Assembly (NCBI GenBank): GCA_001724265.1
Contig: MEDY01000478.1
Coordinates: 1-27,530, forward strand
From: Rhizaria sp. SCN 62-66
Taxonomy: Eukaryota; Rhizaria, unplaced
Length of the DNA stretch: 27,530 nt
Reading direction: 5' to 3'
Of this stretch, positions 18,894 to 27,530 are shown piece by piece (positions within the stretch are counted from its first letter, which is position 1; each line of letters starts with the position of its first letter). The notes beneath the pieces are model-generated. The model saw only the letters and a list, made by a program, of their open reading frames with translations. It had not been told where the DNA came from and searched no databases. A program made the position numbers and the translations under genes.

Positions 18894-21800
18894 ATGTCAT
18901 CGTCATCGTCATCGTCGACGTCAACTGCTCCCAGCGCTCCCAGCGCTCCCAGCGCTCCCAGCGCTCCCGGGGGCAGCCGTGGCTTCCCCCCCCGCTCAGC
19001 CAGCTTCTCCGCACCCAGCACGGAGCCCACTGCGGTCGGCCCTACGCTGGGCTCGCAGCTACTAACTCCCTCAGCGCTGCGCAGCTTCGCGTTCCCCGCC
19101 TCAGCCCGTATCATCCTGCTGTCCGAGCTCTGCGAGCGCTACACATACTACGGCTATCGCGCCGTGCTGTCCCTGTACCTCGTCGACCAGGTCAAGGTCT
19201 CGGACGAACACGCCGTGCTTATTTACTCCATCTTCGGCTTCATCGCCTACTTCCTGCCTCTCTTCGGCGGCCACATCAGCGACACCTACTGGGGCCGCTA
19301 TGCCTCGATCGTCGCCTTCAGCTTCGTCTACTTCCTCGGCACCTCGGGCCTCAGCCTCGCGGCCTCGCACGAGCTCAATCCAGACCAGCTCTTGTGGCCC
19401 GCGCTGACGGCGCTGGCTCTGATCTCGCTCGGCACGGCGGGCATCAAGCCCTGTGTGTCGCCCTTCGGCGCGGACCAAGTCGAGGCCGCCGTGCGGGTGC
19501 GCGCCAAGGAGCTCTGGCTGCAGTACTGCGCGAACGTAACGACAAGCGCCATCAACAGCAGCGGTACTGACGGCAACTATAATAGTAGCGCGCAGTTTGA
19601 CGCAGCTGTTAACATCAACAATGTCGCGAGCAATGCTTCTGCTTCTGTTCCTTCGTCCGCAGCAGCAGCAGCAGCAGCGGCAGCGGCAGCGGCAACATCG
19701 ACGACTGCGTTGCCGCACGCGCCCCTGCCGCTGCTGTCGCCGCCTCCTTTCCCGCCGCGCATGCCTTCTCTGACCAGCCTCGTTGCCACCAAGCCTCCCA
19801 CCCCGGCTTCCCCGGCCGCCGCCGAGGCCGCCGCCGCCGAGGCCGCCGCCGCCGCCGCCGCCGCCTCTGCCCAGGCCCTCACCAAGTCAGAGGCTGTGCT
19901 GGCCGACCTGCTTGCCTCCGCATCCCAGGCGGCCGCGTCAGCGACGGAAAGCTTCTTCTACTCGTTTTACTTCGCCATCAACGTCAGCAGCACCGTGTCG
20001 ATGCTCGTGACGCCGTGGCTGCGGTCCCACGTGTCGTACATGGTGGCTTTCGCGGTGCCCTCGGTGCTGCTACTGCTGTCGGTCGTCATCCTCGTCATCG
20101 GCGAGCGCGCGCGCCTGTTCGCGCACACGCCCCCCATCAAGTCCGCGCACGGCGCCGCCGCCGCCAACGCCGGCGCAAACAACCGCGGTTATAATAGCAA
20201 CAATAGTAAGTGGGCGCACACGGGCGGCGTGCGCTATGAGGGCGCGTACAACAACGCCAACAACACGTACGTGACCAACGGCGCCGAGGGCGGTGTGGGC
20301 GACACTGTGCGCACCGCGGCCGGCGTGCTCGCGGCGGGGTACTTAGAGCAGGTCAAGAGTCTAAGTAGCGCCGGCAACGGCAGCGGCAGTGACGCCGCCA
20401 ATGCCAGTGCTGCTGCTGCTAGCGCGAGCGCGAGTAGTGTTGCTCTTGCTGCTGTGGGCACCAGTCACCACACCATGGTTCTCGACGAGCTCTCGGCCGT
20501 GGCGCACGAGTTCGACCCGCGCACCTACGGCCCGCGCTGCGCGGCCGACGCCGACGCCGCGGCCGTGGCCGCCGCTGGCGCGCGCAGCGGTGCCGTTAGC
20601 AGCGTCGTCGAGTCGAACCTCTCGCGCGTCGTCAAGGTCGTCGCCGCCGCGGTCCGCAACAAGAGCCGCGGGAGCGGGGGCCGCGGGAGCAATGGGAACA
20701 CGCGGGGCCGGCGCAGTGCTGGGGGCTTTGGCGGCGGTCGCGGCGTCGACTATAATGCGACCGCGAGCGGCTACAACGGCGGCGATGACGGCGATCATGA
20801 TAACGACGGTTACTACGACGAGGAGGACGGCGGCAGCGTCAACGCCGACAACGCCAGCGCGGACTTAGTTCAGTTTCACGCCGACAACACCGACAACAAC
20901 AACATCAACAACGCGAGCAATGTGCGCAGCTCTAGCAACGCTCACGCCCGCAGCGTGTTTAGCGGCGCCCGCAACGGGAACATGAGCGGTCGTGTGCGCG
21001 CGGCTGACAACGCCGTGGACGGCGTGGACGGCGAGGACGGCTCCGCGGGCGACGGCGAGGGCTGCGACGACGCTGATGGGATTGAGATGGCGCCGCTGCC
21101 GCTGCCACTGCTTAAGGTGCTTAAGGACGCGCCGAGATCGCACGCCAACAGCAAGTCCTCCATAGACTCAGACAACAGCAGCAATCACAACAACAACAGC
21201 AACGGCGACAACGCTAGCGCTGACGCTGACGCTGTGGCGGCGGCCGCGAGCGCAGCCGCGGCCCGCACATGCTGCATCCCCGTGCCGCTGCCGCCGGCGC
21301 TGGCTAGCGCGCTCAAGCCGCCGCCCGCGGCGCTGCTGCCGGCCGCCGACTGCAACTGCGAGTGCGCGCACGTCAAGGTAAGCCGCCTGCTCGCGGCGAT
21401 CGCCCGCGGCCGCGCGCGCGCGCAGGCGCTGCTGGCCGCCGCGCTCGCCGCGCCCGCGGCGGCCGGGACCGCGGCCGCGGCCGGCGTCACTCCCAGTCCC
21501 GACACCGAACACACAGACAACGACAGCAACATCGCGAACGCCAACGTTGCCGCTGCGTCCACGGCGACCGACGCCGCCGCGGCCGCCGCCGTGGCCGCCG
21601 CGGCGGACGCTGCCGCGGGCTGCGACCCCCTGGCCGTGACCGCGTCCGCTGTCGCGTGGCTCGCGCTGTGGCGCTGGCGTCGGCGCACGGCCCCGGCCTG
21701 GCAGCGCCGCGCCGCGCGCGTTGCCACCGCGCTCTCGAAGGCCATCGAGACGCGGAGCCCCGTGGTGCTGACGCTAGCGCCCGCGTCCGCTGCGGCGGCG

Positions 21801-24271
21801 CCCGTGTCGCCGTTCGCGCCCGTCGCGGGCAGCGATGACACTGAACACAAGTCGCAGCCGGAGCAGTCTCAGCCGCTGTCGCAGCCGCTGTCGCAGTCGT
21901 TGCTGCAGGAGAGGCAAAAGCAGGGCCTGCTGGGGGCGTGTTTCTGTCTGTGCACGTGCCGCTGCGACGCCAGCACCGTGCGCGCCGTCTTCGCGGGCGC
22001 GGAGGCCGCCGAGCGGCTCCAGCGCGGCGTCGCTGCGCAGGTACGTCTAAAGATAAATTGACGCCGATAATCTCGGATATTTAATGATTATTTATGTAAA
22101 ATTCGTTTTAAATATTATTTCCTTTAGTTTGATTCTCAATACTTCTAATCTCGCCGATATATCTCCTCATTTGTTCCCCTTTCCTTTTCAGGCGCGCACT
22201 CTGGTCATCTCTCGCGGCCGTGTGCGCGCTCTCTGGGTCACCGCCCGCAAGCTCGGCCTTGTCACCATCTCCAACCACAGTAGCCTTAACAGCTACAGCA
22301 ACAGCAGCGCCCGCGTCCGCCGCAGCGGGCTGGGCGCTGAGTTCTCGAGCGTTTATAACAGCACGAACGGCGAGGAGGCCTGCGACGCGAGCTGCTTCGT
22401 CGACGGCTTCGACGGGGACGCGCTGTTCGACGTGGTTGCCGCCGAGGCCGCCGACTGCAACCTGAGCAACATCAGCTTCGCCAACAGCGCCGTCAACGAC
22501 TGCACCGCGCCCTATGCTTACGGCGTCACTGCGACCACGGTCAGCAGCGGCAGCAGCGGCAGCAGCAATCAGCTGCGCGCGGCAGCGACGGCGGCGACGG
22601 CAAGCACGGTCATGGCGGCGTCGGTGTGCGCGGGCGACGTGTTCGACCTTGCGTACATTAGTCAAGCCGCCGGCGACGGGGACTTTTTCGGAACCGACTC
22701 GCAGAGCGGCGGGCTCTGGGGCGCGGCCGAGGCCAAGGAGGCCGCTGCCGTCGCGCGCGGGGCCGTCGCCGCAGTCGCGTTTGCGGCCGCGGGCGGGCGC
22801 TCGCTGTCGATGCTTTCTCCCACTTCCTCATCGTCGTCGTCGCTGCCGACCGGCGACGTCGACGCAGACATCGCCGCCGCTAGCGTCAACGTCGCCGGCG
22901 TCGGCGCCGGCGGGATGTCGGTCACGGTCACGGACCGCGAGGCCGGGCTTACGCTCGACAGCGACGGGCTCAGCAGCGGCAGCAGCGCCGCCGCAGACGC
23001 CGGCTCCGTCGCTCTGGACGGCTTCCTGCCCTGGCTCGAGCGCGCCTCGCCGCCATACGCAAAGCGTGGTACGTCGCATGATCAATTTACGCGGTGTATA
23101 TCGCCGATATTTGTGAAATTTATGCTAGATTGTTATATTTGAACGATTTTTAAGTATTAAATCTATTTTCTTTTAAGTATACTCATTTAAATGATATGTT
23201 GCCTATTTTTTTTGTTATCGTGAAGACCTGACGTCGGTGCGCCGGCTGCTGGCCGTGATTCCGATCTTCTCGGCGCTGCCGCTGTTCTGGTGCCTGATGA
23301 ACCAGCAGGGCTCGACGTGGATCCTGCAGGCGGACGCCATGGACAACCACGTGTCAATCCCGCTGCCTTGGGGCTCGCGCTTCAGCTTCGACATCGAGCC
23401 TGAGCAAATGAGCATTCTGAACCCCATCTTCCTGTTCGCGCTGCTGCCATTCCTGGAGTGGCTCTTCCGCCGCAACGCGCGCATCTCGCTCTCGAACAAC
23501 AACAGTGCAAGCGCTGACGCTCACAGCGGCCGCGGTCGAGGCAACATCCGTAGCAACACTGCCGTCGCGGGCTCTGCGAGCACGATTGCGGCCGCGCACA
23601 ACTCCGGCATGGACGCCAACTCGAGTGCTGCTGCTGCTAACGTCGACGGAGGCGACGGCGACGGCGTGCAGAGCAGCTCACACAGACTGCTGTTGGCTTC
23701 TGCCCTTGACAGCAGCAACAGCAACTCCCCTCGGTACAACAACAACGAGGACGACGACAACGACGACGACGACGGCGTCGACAGCAACAACAGCTACGGC
23801 CGCCGCAGCGCCGCCGCCGCAGGCCCCGGCCGCTGCGCCCGGTGCTGCTCGCGGCTCTCCCCGCGCCCGCTGACCAAGATGGCACTGGGCATGGTCTTCG
23901 CGGGCGTAGCCTACGCGTTCGCGTCCCTGGCCGAGCGCAGCATGGCACTCGCGGCACCGCAGCGGGTCTCCATCCTGTGGCAGGTGCCGCAGTACTTCTG
24001 CGTCACCGTTGCCGAGGTCCTCATTTCCGTCACGTGCATGAACTTTGCGTACGTCGTGGCGCCGAAGCAGATGAAGGCGCTGGTCTCTGCGCTGCTCATG
24101 GCCTCGAGCGCCATCGGCGATCTGGCCACGGCGGCCTTCTACTCACTCTTCACGGCCATGGGGGTTGACCGCGACGTCATGTTTGCGCTCTTCGCCGCGT
24201 GCATGGTCGTCAACCTGCTCTACTTCAGGTTTTTGATGGCCAAGTTCGAGTTCTTGAACGATATGAAGTAA
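18894..24271 (+). CDS. Proton-coupled oligopeptide transporter (POT/PTR2, SLC15 family) with very long loop insertions
   Basis: Three exons, 18894-22040, 22192-23068 and 23226-24271, give 1689 residues, stop TAA; the family is usually 450-750. POT proteins take up di- and tripeptides with protons across the membrane. Signature motifs are all present: SELCERYTYYGYRAVLSLYL (the ExxER proton-coupling motif, helix 1), FGGHISDTYWGRY, GTAGIKPCVSPFGADQ (loop before helix 5), FFYSFYFAINVSSTVSML, LFWCLMNQQGSTW (helix 7), and SILWQVPQYFCVTVAEVLIS with MNFAYVVAPKQMKAL near the end. Three insertions break the fold only in loops: about 120 residues before the YFAINVSS helix, about 900 residues between helices 6 and 7, and about 120 residues before TKMALGMVFAGVAYAF. 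The insertions are Ala/Ser/Asn/Asp-rich, with one Cys-rich patch (LGACFCLCTCRCD). Both donors are GTACGT; the last acceptor is GTGAAG. The start is the first in-frame ATG; GTG at 18855 is not a credible start. Confidence 0.93.
18927..18962 (+). repeat. Four 9-bp tandem repeats (GCTCCCAGC) coding Ala-Pro-Ser
   Basis: Perfect tandem units in the N-terminal tail of the transporter, giving APS repeated. A coding minisatellite in the cytosolic tail. Confidence 0.85.
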
Positions 24272-25198
24272 GCGTCCGCGTTGTCGTGTTCGTGTTTGTG
24301 TTTTTCTTTGATATCTTTCTTTCTCTACGATCAATGGATATTTTATGTACTTCATGTATATGTATTACTATTTTTCATTGATTTTTTTGCTTCATGACAC
24401 GGCGCAATTCGTACTTGGACAGTGGGGTGCCGCTGTTCATGTCCAGTTGATGCGAGTGTAAGAGTATTATGTGTTTCTCTAGTTTCATTTTACTTCGCTT
24501 TTTGATTAGATTATGATTGCTATCATGATCATATTTATTATATTTTTTTGTTTTCCAATACGTTCTCCATATATCAGTTTCTGTGACTTTATAGTTCCTG
24601 TACATTGTACCTAAGTCTTGTTACTGCGAAGAATGCGTTGACAACAAGGTACGAGCTACATTTGATGGATAACATTCAGATGTAATTTTGGAGACAAATA
24701 CATGGAGATGACTTTAATAATGCTTTTTTTTTGGCTGGGATTTCTCTTATAATCTCTTCGACTCTTGGGGACTCTGCTTAGTGTGATGTCGCGGCGCTGC
24801 AAGCGATGCTCCGTGTGATGAGCTGTGCGCGCAGTCGCTGCAGACTGTGCGAGCACGTTGCTTAGTCCATGAAACGCTATGCTGAACTGTATCGATGAAG
24901 TGACACTGCAGTACTTGCGAGCGAGTCGAGTGGTCGTAGTAATATTAGTGGTGAGCTGTAAGTTTATGCTTTTAGGGAGTGGGAATGTTGAGTTATGCTT
25001 TCAAATTCTGCTTGTAGGCAATATAGATTCAGAAATAGTCAAATAAATACGTTTAACATTTAATTTTTTATTAATAATTACATTTTGACGGCATTTCCAC
25101 CGTAGTTGATGTATTGTATTTTTCGTGCATTTTTTTTTCTTTCAAAAAATGACCAGTTGCCATGACAGGGCGGTCGCGAATTGGGCCGATTGCCTCTC
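24272..25198. other. Intergenic, 0.93 kb, convergent 3' flanks; no gene called
   Basis: AT-rich. It holds the transporter 3' UTR and the 3' flank of the sushi pseudogene. A minus-strand 76-codon frame at 24375-24605 starts with ATG and ends LSKYELRRVMKQKNQ, but has no GC3 bias and no family I know. A plus-strand AATAAA lies at 25042-25047. Confidence 0.4.
25067..25072 (-). terminator. AATAAA on the minus strand, 3' of the sushi-domain gene
   Basis: Located about 125 nt after the TGA at 25199-25201, a suitable distance for a poly(A) signal. Usage is inferred. Confidence 0.35.
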
Positions 25199-26505
25199 TC
25201 ACCCTACACGATTGTTGTCGCCAATATGTGCAAGGTCATCAAGCGCCTCAGTACCAGCCCAATTCCAATTCCGGGTGAACCAATCAATATCAGCGGCAAG
25301 ATTTGTCGCGCTATTGCGTTGCACACAGAACTGCATACGCAAGTACAAGTCGCCACCTTGGCCCGCACTGAGTGCGCACGTAACCTTGATGAATGAGTTA
25401 CTGAATGTATCATTTGCGCTAGAGTTAGGCACAAGTGTCACCACAAGGTTTGTGCACTCGTAGGTCAACAGCTCAGGGTTGCTAAACAGGTTTTGATCCG
25501 GGTTCGTGTACTGCACGCGGGTGTTGTACGGTGCGACAACGTTGCCGCCGGCGCGCAGTGTGAACTGCGCGGTTTGGCTACCCTTGGCGCTGTCAGCCAC
25601 AACCTCGCGTGTGTCAGAGTTATACACAACGTAGCCGTACAAGCTGGGGACATTCACAGTTGGATCGAACGTGTTAATGCACTTAGATTGAGACCCATAC
25701 AGCACGGCACAGTCAACGCAGTAGCGACCGCCAAAGAATGCAGGGCGCACTCGTTGATGTCCTGGCCCGAAGGCTCTGCAGGCAGCCACGACCCTGTTTT
25801 AGCACAGCGGCGCTCAAAAGATGACGAGTCGTCAGTGAAGGTGAGGCCGGACTGGCATTTGTAGACAGCGCGTGATTGGTAGCGTGTGGGGCCAGAAACG
25901 AAGAGAGGATCGTAGTTGTACGTCACAGGCATGCCATACTTGATCCGACCAGCCAGCCCAAGCTGACCGCAGTTCATCGCGCTGCACCCGGGTGCAACGG
26001 TGGGAATCCAGCCGTCAGCAAGAGTGCCGCAACGGCGTGTCGAAGCGATGGCTGCATCCGTGAACGCGTCACGAGTTTCGTAGCCCGGGCTGGCACGAGT
26101 ATGTTGCAACAGTACCGTAAGAACGTGGAATACCGCCGTTTTGCCTGTGTTAAGCGCGTCGCGGTAGGTGATGTTGACGCCGTGAGCGGGAACAAACAAG
26201 TTCTCGCATTGGTTGACCTGGCACTGGGGCGCGGACAAGGGGAACCAACCGCGCGGAGTACACTCGCGACGAGCGGCTGTGACACGTCCGTTCGATTGGG
26301 TGATTTCAACAACATAACCGGCCCCATCTGTGACGTCGTATCCCGTGTAGCGCAGATTGTAGCCTATGTTGCAGCGGTTCTCAACCCAAGATGTGTTCAA
26401 ATACGGACCGTGATTGCCGTTGTTAGCGACTGCGATTGTTGCGCCATTGATGTTCGTAGGGACTCCACAGTTGTAAGGCGAGCACGTCCGTGGTGAGGAA
26501 GCAAA
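25199..26505 (-). pseudogene. Sushi/CCP-domain secreted or surface protein, broken by indels
   Basis: At least three complement-control (sushi) modules are seen. Module 1 runs from CGVPTNINGATIAVANNG through RCNIGY to ECTPRGWFPLSAPQC; module 2 from CENLFVPAHGVNITYRDALN to STRRCGTLADGWIPTVAPGC; module 3 from CGQLGLAGRIKYG to RRCAKTGSWLPAEP. An EGF-like DINEC start and a Cys-poor C-terminal region follow. The reading frame is broken. In module 2 the expected third Cys (GTVATYSCQPG) sits in another frame between about 26145 and 26085, needing two compensating single-base shifts. A third shift near 25731-25745 separates DINECA from FFGGRYCVDC. The 5' end has no ATG; the frame begins after TAG 26506-26508, so an upstream exon may be missing. 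GC is lower than in the intact genes. Pseudogene decay or base errors in the assembly could both explain it. Confidence 0.7.
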
Positions 26506-26508
26506 CTA

Positions 26509-27090
26509 ATAGTTCTCGAACTCACCTTTGAATTCACTACCGTTGTCGCATGGTATAACAGCATGCTTTCGTGGTAGTCGTTTCAAGATACTACGTATAA
26601 TCGCATCCCTAACATTTTCGGTGCTCTTGCTCTCCGTCCCGGTGCAAATCTCACACTCTGCGTGTTTGGTGTGCTGATCGATACACGTCAGAATGTATTA
26701 CGGCTTTTTTGTTCGGATAATCAATTCATGTTTCCATTGTTTTGGTGTAATGGTAAGGTCAATCTCCACGATATGAAAGGGACTCATTGAGATATCCTTC
26801 TTGATTGCCGACTGACGACTGCGATGCGGCCGTTTTGTTTGTACGTAAAAATAACATCATCTTTTGCATAGTTAGCGCGAACATCATTCAAACTTATGTT
26901 CTCATAGATCTTACGTAGTACGTGTGTATATGTCCCTCTCATTGTGATTGCTGTCTCCTCTTTGAAACGTTCAATGATGTTATCAATCTGATCCATTGGT
27001 GCTACTGCCTTCCCTGTATTTCGTCGAATTACGTGCCCTTTGAGGATTGCATACCTCTTTGATTGTCTTGCCGTTAGTCCATTATTAGCG
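26509..27090 (-). mobile_element. Remnant of a transposon/retroelement integrase (rve-type DDE fold)
   Basis: The core on the minus strand reads SPFHIVEIDLTITP (first catalytic Asp codon at 26758-26760), then YILTCIDQHTKHAECEI, KSTENVRDAIIRSILKRLP and PCDNGSEFKGEFENY (second Asp at 26545-26547). This is the typical order of an rve integrase core. It stops before the third catalytic residue, the Glu normally about 35 residues later. An in-frame TAA at 26698-26700 interrupts it. Upstream, another frame (26784-27090) reads ARQSKRYAILKGHVIRRN and NIIERFKEETA and probably belongs to the same protein, one frameshift away. GC is near 42%, well below the neighbouring genes. I see no LTRs or terminal inverted repeats. 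The family (Ty3-like, Ginger-like or Polinton-like) cannot be decided from this fragment. Confidence 0.75.
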
Positions 27091-27093
27091 CTA
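27091..27093 (-). other. TAG at the end of the kinase-fold frame, backed by TAA TAA
   Basis: The order is AAG ATG TAG CGC TAA TAA. Only one codon separates the TAG from two consecutive TAA codons in the same frame, so termination here does not depend on TAG. Confidence 0.6.
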
Positions 27094-27530
27094 CATCTTT
27101 GCCGTCCTCGACTTCTTCGCAGGCTGCGACACCTGCTTCGTGGCGGTATTGAGGATTTCGAGCGCCGTGCTGGCCGTGTGCCCCGTCGCGGGACGGACCT
27201 GCGCGAGGTACGCGAGAAGCGAACCGTAGTGGGGATCCTGCTCGTCGGTCCACCTGCAGGTGACCATGAACTCGTGCAGCATCACCAAGTCCATGCACGT
27301 CGACGCAGTCATGTTGATCTCCGGGAAGCCCGCCTCCACCAGTACGCTTCGGCACCCGAGGTTGGCGGGCACCGCCTCTTTCACGGGGCGCACAAACTCG
27401 AGGTCAATGACGAGGTAGCCCTCGTTGGCGCGGATGACGTTGGACGGGTGCAGGTCAATATACACGAAGCCAATCGCGTGCAGCCCCACGAAGAACGAGA
27501 GGATGGCCTCCAGCACGGGCACCGGGTCGG
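27091..27530 (-). CDS. Protein-kinase-fold protein, C-terminal part, N-terminus beyond right edge
   Basis: Open from the window edge on the minus strand; no start is visible. LHAIGFVYIDLHPSNVIR matches a kinase catalytic loop (Asp, then Asn five residues later). YLVIDLEFVRP has the metal-binding Asp of the DFG position, here DLE. CMDLVMLHEF fits the helix-F Asp. The C-lobe is short, as in Bud32/RIO-like or effector-type (Crinkler-like) kinases; I cannot choose between them. GC is high, like the host genes. The frame meets TAG at 27091-27093, and then CGC and tandem TAA TAA (27087-27082). If TAG is sense, the protein ends two residues later. The adjoining integrase remnant begins right at this 3' end, so the gene's end may have been altered by insertion. 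Confidence 0.65.
   Translation of the reverse strand, partial: DPVPVLEAILSFFVGLHAIGFVYIDLHPSNVIRANEGYLVIDLEFVRPVKEAVPANLGCRSVLVEAGFPEINMTASTCMDLVMLHEFMVTCRWTDEQDPHYGSLLAYLAQVRPATGHTASTALEILNTATKQVSQPAKKSRTAKM

Noticed and set aside
24375-24950. Minus-strand frames ending LSKYELRRVMKQKNQ and, upstream, HRLQRRDITLSRVPKSRR
   Set aside because: Protein-like in places, but codon bias is absent, splice signals are not convincing and I recognise no family.
1-27530. tRNA, rRNA, snRNA and CRISPR searches by eye
   Set aside because: I found no convincing B-box with a foldable cloverleaf, no U6-like or 5S-like motif, and no array of spaced repeats. In particular, no suppressor tRNA is visible here.
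25199-27530. Treating sushi, integrase and kinase as one giant virus-like or Polinton-like element
   Set aside because: The kinase fragment has host-like GC, the sushi segment is intermediate and only the integrase is strongly AT-rich. No capsid, polymerase B or terminal repeats are visible in the window.

Overview
The window is nuclear DNA from a microbial eukaryote. Exons are very GC-rich (third positions almost always G or C). Introns of about 130-270 nt and the intergenic stretches are AT-rich, and genes lie a few hundred bases apart on both strands. Many proteins carry long Ala, Ser, Asn, Gln or Asp runs. TTC8/BBS8 and a THEG-like protein point to a lineage that builds cilia. I cannot place the organism more precisely from sequence alone.

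Layout, left to right: (1) a minus-strand Q/N-rich protein of unknown function that runs off the left edge (1-2211); (2) a plus-strand THEG-repeat-like protein (3132-3713); (3) plus-strand TTC8/BBS8, three exons (4284-6270); (4) minus-strand PGS1, mitochondrial phosphatidylglycerophosphate synthase, five exons (6471-9608); (5) plus-strand intronless RRP6/EXOSC10 nuclear-exosome exonuclease with a very long low-complexity C-terminus (9997-14673); (6) minus-strand HIG1-domain protein, two exons (15939-16460); (7) plus-strand four-pass membrane protein, TMEM272-like, three exons (16860-17812); (8) plus-strand POT/PTR2 (SLC15) peptide transporter, three exons, 1689 residues with huge loop insertions (18894-24271); (9) a degraded minus-strand block of lower GC: a sushi-domain protein broken by indels (25199-26505), an rve-type DDE integrase remnant (26509-27090), and the C-terminal part of a kinase-fold protein cut by the right edge (27091-27530). 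The housekeeping genes are not an operon. Themes are cilia (TTC8, THEG-like), mitochondrion (PGS1, HIG1) and RNA decay (RRP6).

The most interesting signal is that TAG seems to be read as an amino acid. PGS1 contains two in-frame TAG codons in exon 4, between two conserved blocks that stay in the same frame. The left-edge gene contains one in-frame TAG followed by 163 open codons of the same extreme GC3 and with no Met. None of the seven complete genes ends in TAG (four TAA, three TGA). The one TAG that would end a gene, the kinase, is followed one codon later by tandem TAA TAA. Together these suggest nuclear reassignment, or efficient readthrough, of UAG; the amino acid inserted cannot be told from this window. 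A second unusual trait is the 5' splice site: most introns start GTACGT or GTAC rather than GTAAGT.
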